A stretch of 44,264 nucleotides of DNA from Desulfurococcaceae archaeon (GTDB lineage Archaea > Thermoproteota > Thermoprotei_A > Sulfolobales > NBVN01). Of this stretch, positions 16,331 through 25,549 are shown piece by piece. The DNA is taken from NCBI GenBank assembly GCA_020833255.1, contig JAJHQR010000005.1, positions 1 through 44,264 of the forward strand, written 5' to 3'. Position 1 is the first letter of the stretch. Every line of letters begins with the position of its first letter. The position numbers and the translations under genes are program-made. The notes under the pieces are model-generated. The model was given only the letters and a program-made list of their open reading frames with translations. It was not told the origin of the DNA and did not search any database.

Positions 16331-17563
16331 CTAGTCTATGTGGCCCCAGCCCACAAGCCTCCAACGACCTAACACTTGCTTACTTATCGCGACCCTCATC
16401 CCCTTCCAAGCTACTACAGGTCTCTTAAGAGTTAAGGAAGCTACCTCCCTACTAATCGAGTCCACGCTAGCTAACGTCACCGCAACCCCGGCAGTCAGCA
16501 TGATCGTTTCCTTAGGCTTGAGGGGCTCCACCCTCACCTGCTCTTTAGTGCCAGGCACCCTCTCCAGCAACGAATACCTTATCGAGACCTGAGTCACCGG
16601 GTCCGGCACCGTCCCGGCCTTACCGCACACGTTACCTACGAGGCTGTCTGCCTTAGTTAGTGAGGGGTCTAGCCTCGTGCCGAGAGCTACCAAACCCCCT
16701 GGCCTGGCCTCACTGAAGGACCTATCCCCAAACTTAATACTCACTACCTCCGTAGTTAACGGCTCGTAGTATTCCTTCCCGCCCCTACGTACCTTAATCC
16801 CGGGCTTTATCTCTATCTCGTCACCAACCCTGATAACACCCCTCAGCAACGCACCGCCGATTACACCACCCCTTAAATCAGAGGGTGGGGTGCCCGGCTT
16901 GTTGACGTCGAAGGATCTAGCGACGAACATCAGAGGCGGCGAGCTGAGGTCCCTCTCCGGCGTAGGTATTAGCTTCTCGATAGCCGTGGTTAGCACGTCC
17001 ACGTTTATCTTGTGTAGAGCGCTGACGGGTATTACCGGGGCGTTCTCGGCCGGCGTACCCCTCAGGAATTCCCTGATAGCCCTGTAATTCTCTAAGGCTT
17101 TCTCCGGGGGCACTACGTCAACCTTATTCTGAACAACTATTATGTTCTTAACCCCTATTATGTTGAGAGCGGCGAAATGCTCTCTGGTTTGCGGTTGCGG
17201 GCAGGGCTCGTTAGCCGCCACAACCAGTAACGCCCCGTCAATCAACGCAGCACCCGACAACATGGTGGCCATCAAGACCTCATGGCCCGGCGCGTCAACG
17301 TAGGAAACACTCCTCCTGTAAACGCTGCCCTCACACGTTGGTTGCGGCACGTACCTGCGGCTCGGCTCCGCCCCCGGACACTCGTATATGTCGCCGTCAG
17401 CGTATCCGAGCTTTATGGTCATGGCTTTCTTAAGTTCTTCTGAATGCCTGCCTGTCCATATCCCGGTTAAGGCTTGAACTAGCGTTGTCTTGCCGTGGTC
17501 TACGTGGCCGACAACACCTATGTTTACCTCAGGCTGTCTCTTCTCTTGACTCACCCGCCTCAC
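16331..17563 (-). CDS. eif2g: Translation initiation factor aIF2, gamma subunit
   Basis: The GTPase that carries initiator Met-tRNA to the small subunit. It has GVVGHVDHGKTTL (G1), SYVDAPGHEVLM (G3), VVQNKVDVV (G4) and VSALHK (G5), followed by two beta-barrel domains, 410 residues in total. The zinc-knuckle region (YECPGAEPSRRYVPQPTC) shows only two Cys instead of four. It starts at GTG 17563, inside the end of the FKBP gene (35-nt overlap); GTG 17554 is an alternative. Confidence 0.96.
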   Translation of the reverse strand: MRRVSQEKRQPEVNIGVVGHVDHGKTTLVQALTGIWTGRHSEELKKAMTIKLGYADGDIYECPGAEPSRRYVPQPTCEGSVYRRSVSYVDAPGHEVLMATMLSGAALIDGALLVVAANEPCPQPQTREHFAALNIIGVKNIIVVQNKVDVVPPEKALENYRAIREFLRGTPAENAPVIPVSALHKINVDVLTTAIEKLIPTPERDLSSPPLMFVARSFDVNKPGTPPSDLRGGVIGGALLRGVIRVGDEIEIKPGIKVRRGGKEYYEPLTTEVVSIKFGDRSFSEARPGGLVALGTRLDPSLTKADSLVGNVCGKAGTVPDPVTQVSIRYSLLERVPGTKEQVRVEPLKPKETIMLTAGVAVTLASVDSISREVASLTLKRPVVAWKGMRVAISKQVLGRWRLVGWGHID

Positions 17564-18266
17564 CGCCTCTGAACTCAGCGCTCTCGTACCTCTCTAAGAA
17601 CACAACCTCGTTAACTCCCAGCCACCTCAGTATGTCTCTCGAAATTAAGTATTTCGTTATCTGTATGTTCTCACTGAGTCTGTAGTCTTTAGGTAGCTCT
17701 ATCTCAACGACCTTCCCATCATCCTTCAAGGAGGTCTTGAGGGCGCTTACGTCGAGGGTCTTAATCCTCCTCTTAACCAAGTACCTCACCTTCTCCTCAG
17801 CGTCCTCGAGCTTCTTGATTACCGTGAACTCCGCCTTAAGTGTTTTGCCGGCTAACGGGTGGTTGAAGTCTACGGTCACTCTGCCGCCGGTCACCGCTAT
17901 TATCCTCCCAACGGCGTTATTGACGGTTACTTCCTTGCCTACGTCCGGCGTTATGTTATTCTTTAGGAATAGCCTTGCCGGGAAGACCTTAACCTTCCCC
18001 GGGTCTCTCTCGCCGTACGCTTTATCGGGCAGTATCTCCACCTCGTACTTCTTATTAAGTTCCTCAGCTCCTGCGACAGCCTCCTCAAACCCTTTTATGA
18101 ACCTGCCCTCACCAACAATCACTAATTCGGGCCCGTAGACTCTGCCCTCCTCATACTTCTTGTGCTGCCTAGCTAGGGACTCGAGAGTCGTGTCTACCAA
18201 CTCCCCGGTCTCCTTAACGAATATCGCGTAATCAACCAGCAACATATCCCCTGCTTTGAAAGGCAT
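17529..18266 (-). CDS. FKBP-type peptidyl-prolyl isomerase (SlyD-like)
   Basis: A 245-residue FKBP with an insert-in-flap domain. The first part is AGDMLLVDYAIFVKETGELVDTT, followed by GEGRFIKGFEEAVAG and the catalytic VDFNHPLAGKTLKAEFTV. The C-terminal 90 residues are the extension common in archaeal long FKBPs. It acts as a folding catalyst and chaperone in the cytosol. TTAAATAA near 18298 gives a good promoter for this gene and aIF2-gamma. Confidence 0.92.
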   Translation of the reverse strand: MPFKAGDMLLVDYAIFVKETGELVDTTLESLARQHKKYEEGRVYGPELVIVGEGRFIKGFEEAVAGAEELNKKYEVEILPDKAYGERDPGKVKVFPARLFLKNNITPDVGKEVTVNNAVGRIIAVTGGRVTVDFNHPLAGKTLKAEFTVIKKLEDAEEKVRYLVKRRIKTLDVSALKTSLKDDGKVVEIELPKDYRLSENIQITKYLISRDILRWLGVNEVVFLERYESAEFRGGEAGESREETA

Positions 18267-18381
18267 TCCTACACACCAAGATAAATCTGAACACTATTAT
18301 TTAAGCACAAAAACTAACCGCGGACGACTTGAGCGGGTGTGTGCACGCTAGCGGCGTGGTCAGCGTTTATGAACTCTGTTT

Positions 18382-19443
18382 TCACGTGCTGCCCCCCGGC
18401 CGTATCCTTAGCTTGAAGGGCTTGCCGAGCTCCCCGGAAATCTCGTACTCTACCCTTAGGAATTGCTTCAGAACCCAGAGCGCTGTGTGTGCGTGCATGC
18501 TGTACTCAGCCCCCGTGATCGTAGAGGTCCCCTCACCGAGTGCTAGGTATATCAATATGTTGTCGGACATGTGTCTGTCGAGGGCCGCACCTGTGTTGAG
18601 GTCATGCAACAACTTCTCAGCGGCTTCCGCGCCAACCACCTCCGCTCTCTTCCCCTTAGCTCCTAAGGAGTCTCCTCCGAGGATTGAGTTCTCGGTATCA
18701 GCCCAGAGCACTATGCCTGACCCAGGCCCTAAGTGCGGGTCCTTACCCGGTTCGTAAAACTCTAACGATACTTCGACAGGAACGTTAAGATTCCTTGATT
18801 TAAGGTATGTCTTCGCGCTCTCCGCTTGCCTAACCGCGACGTCTTTAGGTAGCTTAACGCAGTGTGAGACCCCTTTAACGACCCTCACCTCACCCCTCCC
18901 TAACAAGTTGATCGGGTTGAAGCCCTTAGGGGTGTTCAGGGTTCTTAACTTGATTAAGCCACCGCCCCTCGGGTAGTGGCCCCTCCTAAGCAAGCTTACT
19001 TCCACGTGGTACCCTGCCCTAGATAGGTGCGGTAACATGACGTACCTCACGTAATCTATCGGCGGCGACCACGGGACGTCAGTACCCCCCTTCAACACTA
19101 ACTCAACCCTTCTCTCGCTGAAAGCCAGCACCGGCAGTATTGTCTGCATTATTAAGGTGACTGAGCCAGCCGTCCCAACATCGAATTCAGCGTCCCTAGG
19201 GTTTATCGTTGAGGGCCTGAAGACTATCTCAGTGGACCCTACACTCACGCCCTCCGTCTGAGCCCTGCATATCTCCTCAGCCACCTTGATTGAGGTAAGG
19301 TGTTGCGGGCGTAACCCCGGGTTATCTCTCTTAGCTCTTATATTGAATATCTTGACGTCGCTCCCGGTTATACACGATAAAGCCACGGAGAGTCTGAGTA
19401 TCTGCCCGCCGCCCTCGCCGTAGGAGCCGTCAATCAATATCAT
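18382..19443 (-). CDS. rtcA: RNA 3'-terminal phosphate cyclase
   Basis: An ATP-dependent enzyme that turns RNA 3'-phosphate ends into 2',3'-cyclic phosphates. The N-terminus IDGSYGEGGGQILRLSVALS and the RPQHLTSIK segment are diagnostic. The adenylated His lies in ALDRHMSDNILIYLALGEG (about residue 306). At 353 residues it has the family's length. Its ATG overlaps the stop of the NMNAT gene (4 nt). Confidence 0.95.
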   Translation of the reverse strand: MILIDGSYGEGGGQILRLSVALSCITGSDVKIFNIRAKRDNPGLRPQHLTSIKVAEEICRAQTEGVSVGSTEIVFRPSTINPRDAEFDVGTAGSVTLIMQTILPVLAFSERRVELVLKGGTDVPWSPPIDYVRYVMLPHLSRAGYHVEVSLLRRGHYPRGGGLIKLRTLNTPKGFNPINLLGRGEVRVVKGVSHCVKLPKDVAVRQAESAKTYLKSRNLNVPVEVSLEFYEPGKDPHLGPGSGIVLWADTENSILGGDSLGAKGKRAEVVGAEAAEKLLHDLNTGAALDRHMSDNILIYLALGEGTSTITGAEYSMHAHTALWVLKQFLRVEYEISGELGKPFKLRIRPGGST

Positions 19444-19976
19444 TTATCCATCCCTGTGACTTCCCTGAGTCTCTCAACCCCTCTTATCTCCTCTATCACC
19501 CTAGCCACAGAACTAGGTACCAACTCCTTCCAGCTTTCATCACCCAGCAACATCAACTTCCTTATCGTCGTGGAGGAATACCTGCCTCTCTCGAATGGCG
19601 GGGGTATTAATACGTCGTATCCTGAGTCTTTAAAGAGTCTTAAGACTAGGGGGTTTCTGGCCACGCCGTAACGGAACTTAGGCACGTACATCTGGAGGTA
19701 CTGTGGCCAGACAGAGTTCATCAGTATATCGGGTACTGGGATTATGTAGACTCTGGTGAGGTCTATTGAGTATTCTTTTAACGCTTCCCTAATCATCAAG
19801 ACCCTCTCCCCGGCCGTGAAGGGGTTGACGACTGTGTGCGATTCTTGAGCCGTCCCAATAGCTATTATGAGTTCATCCACTTTCGTCATAACCCACTCAA
19901 TAACCTTCAGATGCCCTAGGTGGATTGGCTGAAACCTGCCCGGGAACACAGCCCTCACTACGGAGTCCCACACCAC
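19440..19976 (-). CDS. Nicotinamide-nucleotide adenylyltransferase
   Basis: Makes NAD+ from NMN and ATP. It has the GRFQPIHLGH nucleotidyl-transfer motif (residues 13-22) and RYSSTTIRKLM (about residue 134). At 178 residues it matches the archaeal type. It starts at GTG 19976 (preceded by GGGTGAGAGC and a TATTAAGAG box near 20012); the in-frame GTG 19958 would give the more usual short N-terminus. Confidence 0.94.
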   Translation of the reverse strand: MVWDSVVRAVFPGRFQPIHLGHLKVIEWVMTKVDELIIAIGTAQESHTVVNPFTAGERVLMIREALKEYSIDLTRVYIIPVPDILMNSVWPQYLQMYVPKFRYGVARNPLVLRLFKDSGYDVLIPPPFERGRYSSTTIRKLMLLGDESWKELVPSSVARVIEEIRGVERLREVTGMDK

Positions 19977-20037
19977 CAGCTCTCACCCTATTAACGAATC
20001 ACTCAAGCTCTTAATATTCAAACCCCGTAAGAGGTGT

Positions 20038-20892
20038 TTATCGTGTTGGGGGTGTGGAGAGCCGTGAGCGGCCCTCCCTCGAGGAGGGGCTAGCCGTACT
20101 CAACACTATCTCCGCTCCCCTTATCAGGTCCGTTGCTCTGCCCATGTATAACGCTACCTCTATTAACTCGTAACTCCCTTCGTAAACGGCTAGCTCCCCC
20201 ACACCGACGTGCGAGAAGCTCTCGACGTACTTAGCTTCATACCAGGTTTTAAGATCTGTGGTGAGGGCTATCCTATCCCCAACCCTTACCTTAAGCCCCT
20301 CCTCCAAAGCTTCCTTGCTTAAGGACGTGATTATGTTCCCGAAGTCGTCGACGTGTACTACACTGGCTTTAAGCCCTTCCTTAATAATCTCCCCCCGACC
20401 AAACTCTACGGGCGGCTTAACCAACCCCTCGAAAGGTATCGGGCTCCCCAGAGACTCAGGGCTCACCCCGCAAGCTATTAAAGCTGCTGTAGGAGCATAT
20501 ATGTCTCTCCCGTGGAACGTGTGCGAGATTCTGCCGATCCTCACCTTATTAACGTCTATCTCGTACGCTTTCGGGTCCTCGTCGGAGGCTGCCGGGGTTA
20601 GTAAGCCGTTGTCAGGACCTACGTACACTCGCTCACGCGTCTCGATCATTACGTTCCGTCTAGGGCCCCCGACGCCGGGGTCTACCACCGCGAGAACCAC
20701 GGCCTTCTTCGGTAGGTACTTCCTGCTTATTTTGATGATGTGTGAGGCTAGCGCCACGTTGTATTTAGGTATGTCGTGGGTTATGTCTATCACCTCTGCT
20801 TCAGGACAGACAAGCTTTATGACTGCCTTCAAGTGTCCTACGTAGTGGTCTCTGAGCCCGTAGTCTGTTAAGACCGCTATCAACGGCCTCAC
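20038..20892 (-). CDS. SAM hydrolase (DUF62, S-adenosyl-L-methionine hydroxide adenosyltransferase)
   Basis: A 284-residue member of the chlorinase/fluorinase superfamily that, in archaea, hydrolyses SAM to adenosine and methionine. Motifs are LTDYGLRDHYVGHLKAV, VDPGVGGPRRNV, VGPDNGLL, TFHGRDIYAPTAAL and VVHVDDFGNIITSL. The last 25 residues (TASPSSREGRSRL..) are a poorly conserved tail. It overlaps the CYTH gene stop by 4 nt. Confidence 0.93.
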   Translation of the reverse strand: MRPLIAVLTDYGLRDHYVGHLKAVIKLVCPEAEVIDITHDIPKYNVALASHIIKISRKYLPKKAVVLAVVDPGVGGPRRNVMIETRERVYVGPDNGLLTPAASDEDPKAYEIDVNKVRIGRISHTFHGRDIYAPTAALIACGVSPESLGSPIPFEGLVKPPVEFGRGEIIKEGLKASVVHVDDFGNIITSLSKEALEEGLKVRVGDRIALTTDLKTWYEAKYVESFSHVGVGELAVYEGSYELIEVALYMGRATDLIRGAEIVLSTASPSSREGRSRLSTPPTR

Positions 20893-21452
20893 GTACCACG
20901 CCCCTCCATCTTGAGTTCCAGGTATGACTTAACTATGTTTTCCTCCTTGCTCAGCCCTAACTCTTCCTTGACTTGATTCAGTGTCTTCATGTATTCCTCT
21001 CTTGACTCAGGATTCATTACCTCGATCTCGACGTAGTTCCCCAGCCCCTCTACCTCGTCTAAGTATATCTTCGCTTTGCTTTCGGTGGTTGAGTATATTC
21101 TTCTCTTCTTCCTCACAGTTATTATCGGGAAGCCTGAGAGCAGCAATATCTCGGTTACTTTCTCAGGGTCTTCCAGCTTGGTCGTGATCTCTTCCCGTGC
21201 CTTAACCCCCTCCTCTATTAGAGCGCCCTTGAAGGTCAGCTCCGACGTGGAAGTGTTTTTGGTTAGGCTCTTCCTCAACCTCACGCGCAGGGCTATCTGG
21301 CGTGCCGGGCTGCCTGCACAGTGGGTTAGGTCTACGTAGCGGTCCTCCTCCACGACCACGTCCTCCAGTCTCCACCCACTACTCAGGAGCTTCCTCTCCA
21401 CGCTCTCCAGGTTCTCAACCCTCACCTTGACCTCGTACTCTCTAGGCGTTAT
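20889..21452 (-). CDS. CYTH-domain protein (class IV adenylate cyclase/ThTPase-like)
   Basis: A triphosphate tunnel metalloenzyme. From GTG 21425 the frame gives only 178 residues and lacks the signature ExExK. Reading upstream in frame gives ITPREYEVKV, and EYEVK is exactly that motif, so the real start must lie further up. The frame is open to a TGA at 21480-21482 and contains no ATG, GTG or TTG there. ATA 21452, with GGTGAGG 6-7 nt ahead, or ATT 21467 are the only plausible starts. A TTAAGTTTT box near 21488 predicts transcription from about 21462. The reaction is unknown; cyclase or triphosphatase activity are both possible. Confidence 0.75.
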   Translation of the reverse strand: MTPREYEVKVRVENLESVERKLLSSGWRLEDVVVEEDRYVDLTHCAGSPARQIALRVRLRKSLTKNTSTSELTFKGALIEEGVKAREEITTKLEDPEKVTEILLLSGFPIITVRKKRRIYSTTESKAKIYLDEVEGLGNYVEIEVMNPESREEYMKTLNQVKEELGLSKEENIVKSYLELKMEGRGT

Positions 21453-21489
21453 GAGTGCCTCACCAATACTTACGGTTCCTCAAGAAAAC

Positions 21490-22080
21490 TTAAGCTTTGT
21501 ATTTTCTCTCCTTCCGTGCCTCACCCCTTATGTACCACCCGACGTCGAAGAGGTTTGAAGCTACCTCGTCTAGATCCTTCCTCTTCTCTAACTCCTCACA
21601 CCCGTCTATCTTGGAGATCCCCAGACCGTAAACCCTCATGTCAGTCCCTAAAACAGCTACCACATCCCCTTTCCTTACTGGTTGGCGGCAACTCACCACG
21701 GACTTCCTCAGCACGTCTCCCCCGTACAGGAAGGGTTTGAGGCCTTCCTCAGCCACCACCAACGCGTTGACTACCTCCCCGGTCCCCTGGTATATTTCCT
21801 GGAGTATGTTGATTGACGGTATGAAGCTTGGCTTACCCTTCCTGAGCCTGCCTAGGTAGAGGCCCGCTGAGTAGGGGGTGAGCCCTTGAGCGATTATCTT
21901 CTCCACTACCTTAGCTAGTTCCTCGCTTAGTACGAAGATCTCTGTGAATCTGCCCTCGCAGGAGAGTATGGTTGCTTCAGCGTACTCCCTCCTTAAGTAC
22001 TCGCTTATGTGTGGTGGCAGGCTACCCGCGATTTCCTGCAGCGCTGTCTTCCTACACCTCACTTTAGCTCCATTAAGCAT
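21490..22080 (-). CDS. NIP7-like PUA-domain ribosome-biogenesis protein
   Basis: The archaeal homologue of NIP7. An N-terminal domain ends near residue 95, and a C-terminal PUA domain holds FLYGGDVLRKSVV, GDVVAVLGTDMRVYGLGISK and NLFDVGWYIR. In yeast, Nip7 works with Nop2 in 60S assembly, and here it is encoded right after a Nop2/Sun methyltransferase, overlapping its end by 22 nt. I choose ATG 22080, which has GGAGGGG about 10 nt upstream. A longer frame to 22128 is open, but it lies inside the methyltransferase coding region. Confidence 0.82.
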   Translation of the reverse strand: MLNGAKVRCRKTALQEIAGSLPPHISEYLRREYAEATILSCEGRFTEIFVLSEELAKVVEKIIAQGLTPYSAGLYLGRLRKGKPSFIPSINILQEIYQGTGEVVNALVVAEEGLKPFLYGGDVLRKSVVSCRQPVRKGDVVAVLGTDMRVYGLGISKIDGCEELEKRKDLDEVASNLFDVGWYIRGEARKERKYKA

Positions 22081-23033
22081 ATGAAGAACCCCTCCATCCC
22101 GTGTACGTGCGGGTATGTCCTGCCGCAATACCTTATCCTCTCATCCACCCGTATGCCGTAGTACTCCGTCACCGGGGGAGATAGCTTCACCGGTGTTTCA
22201 AGGCTTAAGACCCTGACGTCGTCCCTCCCCTTAATTACCTCGTTCAGGACTAACTCGTTTTCTTCCGGCGCTATCGAGCACGTCGTGTAGAGTATCCTAC
22301 CCCCTCCCTTAAGGGAGTCTAGAGCGCTCCTCAACAACTCCTTCTGTATTTCGTGGTGCTTCACGAGGTCTTCCAGAGAGGTTTTCGTTTTTCTTGAGGG
22401 GTCCAGCATTATTATTCCTTCCCCGGTGCACGGGGCGTCGAGCAGTGCTTTAGTGAAGGTTTTCCTGAATACCTTGCCGGCTTCCCGACCGTCCAGTCTG
22501 AGTAGCACTGTGTTCTTAACCCCGAGCCTCTCCACGTTATTCCTTAAGACCCTTAGCCTCCCCTCGTCAGGTTCTAGAGCTACTATGAGTCCTTTGTTCC
22601 TCATTATTTGAGCCATGTGCGTTGTTTTGCCTCCGGGTGCTGCGGCCATATCCAGTACCTCATCCCGCTCACCGGGTTTCAGGGTTATCGGAGGTATTAG
22701 TGATGCCTTACCTCTGTAGAGGTAGTATAGGCCTATCAGGTGCTCGTGTGTTGAGCCTAGCGAGGGTTTCTCAGGCTCTCTCAAGACCTCATAAGCCTCA
22801 CTACACCACCCTATCCTCTCTAGGAGGAAGCCCATCTTCTCAAGCCTCTCAATCAGTTCCCTGCAGTCAGCGAGCTTCAGCTTATTACACCTTATGGAGG
22901 GTCTCAACGCTTTCTCGAAGGCTTCCAGCAACTCCTCCACTTCCTTCAGGTCCCCAAGTATTTCTAGGTACCTACCCACCATGTACGGCCTGTACCCGTA
23001 CCTCCTGGCAAGCTCCTTAACGTCCTCACCCAA
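22059..23033 (-). CDS. NOP2/Sun-family RNA m5C methyltransferase
   Basis: A 324-residue SAM-dependent enzyme with VLDMAAAPGGKTTHMAQIM (about residues 130-148), LLDAPCTGEGI and YTTCSIAPEENE, giving both Cys residues of the m5C mechanism. The C-terminus GMEGFFICLMELK is typical. Pairing with NIP7 directly downstream suggests an rRNA (Nop2-like) rather than tRNA substrate, but this is inference. It is distinct from the longer paralogue at 3234. Confidence 0.92.
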   Translation of the reverse strand: MGEDVKELARRYGYRPYMVGRYLEILGDLKEVEELLEAFEKALRPSIRCNKLKLADCRELIERLEKMGFLLERIGWCSEAYEVLREPEKPSLGSTHEHLIGLYYLYRGKASLIPPITLKPGERDEVLDMAAAPGGKTTHMAQIMRNKGLIVALEPDEGRLRVLRNNVERLGVKNTVLLRLDGREAGKVFRKTFTKALLDAPCTGEGIIMLDPSRKTKTSLEDLVKHHEIQKELLRSALDSLKGGGRILYTTCSIAPEENELVLNEVIKGRDDVRVLSLETPVKLSPPVTEYYGIRVDERIRYCGRTYPHVHGMEGFFICLMELK

Positions 23034-23141
23034 CCTAATCCTTTTCTTGAGGTGTTGTAGCAGGTTCCTTGAAAACCACCCGTTAATAACTTAATACCCT
23101 AACGTATTAAATAATTGTTAGGGTTGGCCGTGGGCAGGTGC

Positions 23142-23414
23142 GTGAGAGCTCACTTAAGGATCTACGGCTTAGTTCAGGGGGTTTTCTTCAGGTCATCAAT
23201 GCGTGAAGTAGCTTTAAGACTCGGGGTTACTGGGTGGGTACGTAACATGCCTGACGGAAGTGTTGAGGCATTGGTTGAGGGGGATCGGGAGAAGGTGGAG
23301 GAGTTGATTAAGTGGGCTTGGAGAGGCCCTCCCACGGCCGTGGTCGAGGACGTGAGGGTCGAATACTCCGAATGCACCAACGAATTCAAGACCTTCAGGA
23401 TAAGGTATTGGTAG
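23142..23414 (+). CDS. acyP: Acylphosphatase
   Basis: A small acyl-phosphate hydrolase of about 90 residues. The phosphate loop is GLVQGVFFR (catalytic Arg) and [17 protein letters not shown] holds the catalytic Asn. I choose GTG 23142 because ATTAAATA at 23106-23113 predicts transcription from about 23135, AGGTG lies just upstream, and the family usually starts one strand before VQG. The open frame extends up to TTG 23115. It converges on the 3' end of the rRNA operon, with about 40 nt between. Confidence 0.92.
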   Translation: MRAHLRIYGLVQGVFFRSSMREVALRLGVTGWVRNMPDGSVEALVEGDREKVEELIKWAWRGPPTAVVEDVRVEYSECTNEFKTFRIRYW

Positions 23415-23454
23415 AACACACTAAGCACGAATAACCAAAGCATAAACCAAGCGG

Positions 23455-23502
23455 AGAACGCCGCGCACAGGCCTAGTCAACACCGCGCCAGCCAACACCC
23501 TA
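23455..23502 (-). other. 3' half of the 23S rRNA processing stem
   Basis: The transcript here pairs with 26781-26824: AGGCCTGTGCGCGGCG opposes CGCCGCGCACAGGCCT, and AGGGTGTTGGCTGGCGC opposes GCGCCAGCCAACGCCCT. Between the two helices, CAAC/GTTG forms a short central helix with a 3-nt bulge on this side and 2-3 nt on the other, a slightly relaxed bulge-helix-bulge. It is the expected substrate of the archaeal splicing endonuclease that frees pre-23S. Confidence 0.85.
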
Positions 23503-23808
23503 GAGGAAAGCGTCGACATCGGGCTGTTGGGAGCGGCGGGCATACACCCCCGCCCCATCAAACCCGTCTTCTACGGGTGCCCTCCCCCCTCCCGGGAGAC
23601 CCGGGAGGGAACGGCCGCCTCTTTTCGGGGAGAGCTTCCCGCTTAGATGCTTTCAGCGGTTAGCTCCCACGGCGTAGCTGCCCGGCATGCCCTGCCGGAC
23701 AGCCGGTACACCATAGGCCGCGGCCTCCCGTTCCTTTCGTACTAGGGAGACCTTCCCCTCAGGCGGCCAACACCCCCCGTGGGTAGAGTCCGAGCTGTCT
23801 CACGACGC

Positions 23809-23842
<34 letters not shown>

Positions 23843-23845
23843 GGC

Positions 23846-23979
23846 TTGGGGAGGGGGGAGCGGCGCCGAGAAGCGTGAGGATTTAATTAACACTTCTCTC
23901 TGTTTCTAGGCCATCTTACGTTCACGTACATATTTCAACCCAATGCATAGGGTGTCTTAAAATGCGCCCTCACCCCCTT
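23846..23979 (-). other. 134-nt BHB intron in 23S rRNA after E. coli position 2552
   Basis: The conserved A-loop region is interrupted: GGGTGGGGCT is followed by 134 nt before GCCCGCCCATTAAAG resumes. The ends form a bulge-helix-bulge: central GGGG/CCCC, 5' bulge CTA, 3' bulge AAG, and an inner helix of AGGGGG, GAG and GGCGC with their complements. Splicing within the bulges rejoins the A-loop stem. The core is AT-rich and has no open frame long enough for an endonuclease. Confidence 0.85.
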
Positions 23980-24622
23980 AGCCCCACCCTTGGCGGCTGC
24001 TGCACCGCCAGGATGGGAAGAGCCGACATCGATGTAGCAAACCGCGGGGTCGATGGGGACTCTCGCCCGCGACGACCCTGTTATCCTCGGGGTAACTTTT
24101 CTGTCATGCCCGGCCCCCACTGAAGGGGGCACGAGCGTTCGCTAGGCCGCGGTTTCCCGACCAGACCCCTCACGATGCAGGGTCTGGTAAGGCCGGCTTT
24201 TGCCCTTGCACTCTACGGCGGAGTTCTGACCCACCTCTCGGCCCGTGGTAGCAGGATAAGATACTCCTACTAGCCACGGTGAGCCGACCTTTGGGCGCCC
24301 GTGTTACCTTTTCGCGGGCGTGCCGCCCCAGCCGAACCGCCCACCTGACGCTGTCCCCCGGGCTAACCCCGGGGTTAGACTCCCAGATCGCGGTAGGCGG
24401 TGTTTCACTTACGGCTCACCCGCTCCCGGAAGAGCGGGTTCATCGCCTCCCGCCTACACTACGCACCGCAACCCGGAAGCCAACGCCAGGCTGCGGTAAA
24501 GCTCCACGAGGTCTTCTCTCCCTACGGGGGGATGCCGGCCTGTGCACCGGCTCCGTGGGCTTCACGGGGACCCGGGCTGGGACAGTGGGGCCCTCGTTGA
24601 TCCATTCATGCGCGCCGGAACT

Positions 24623-24671
24623 CTCGGTGGTGGGGTCCCAGGATATGTTTTTAACTCAGGGACTCCCACCA
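24623..24671 (-). other. 49-nt intron in 23S rRNA after E. coli position 1952
   Basis: GCCTTGCCGGGTA and AGTTCCGGCGCGCAT, normally contiguous, are separated by 49 nt. The insert folds as a hairpin, TGGTGGG-A-GTCCC with GGGAC-CCCACCA, closed by a relaxed bulge-helix-bulge (3-bp central helix CGG/CCG). Exact removal restores the conserved sequence. This junction is the known homing site of I-DmoI. No endonuclease is encoded here. Confidence 0.85.
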
Positions 24672-25503
24672 TACCCGGCAAGGCATTTGGCTACCTTAAG
24701 AGGGTCAGAGTTACCCCCGGCCTTCAGCGGCGCTTCACCCGGTTGTACCCGGGCTTCACGTACCGCCAGTGGCCAGGATTCACCCCCCGTACTAACCCTT
24801 TCGGGCTAGCGGGGAGCTATGTTTTTATTAAACAGTCAGGACCCCCTAGTCACTGAGGCCCGCGGTTCCACGGGTTTTCCGCAGAACCGCAGGCACCCCT
24901 TCTCCCTAGGTTACGGGGCTAATTTGCCGAGTTCCCTAGCCCGGGTTAGACCCCACAGGCCTTGGGCTTCTCACCCAGGGGCACCTGTGTCGGTTCTCGG
25001 TACGGGCGCGGGGGATCGTTCCCGAACCCCTTTTCATGGGCGCCAAGGATCGGCCGAACCCCCTAACGGGGGCCATTCCCCCCTTCAGCCGGTTCTCACC
25101 ATTACGGTACTCCCCGGCCTTCGGGTGGTTAGCCGGGGCGACTGCCCCGGTCGGCCTACCTCGACGCGTCAGGGTTCGGGCTTGCGTTGCCGCACCTACC
25201 CCCGCGGCACGGGAATATTAACCCGTTTCCCTTTCGGCGACTCCGGTTAGGGGCCGCCTTAGGACCGGCTAACCCTCAGCTGACGACCGTTGCTGAGGAA
25301 CCCTGGCCCTTATGGCCGTGGGGATTCCCACCCCACTTTGCTGTTACTACCGCCGGGATCCGCACTCGGAGCGGGTCCACCGGACCTCACGGCCCGGCTT
25401 CTGCCCCACCCCGACGCCCTCCTACCGGATCACGACCTCAGTGAGGTCGTGCCCCGGGGTCTCGGCGGCCGGCTTAAGCCCCGACGTATTTTCGGGGCCC
25501 GCG

Positions 25504-25549
<46 letters not shown>

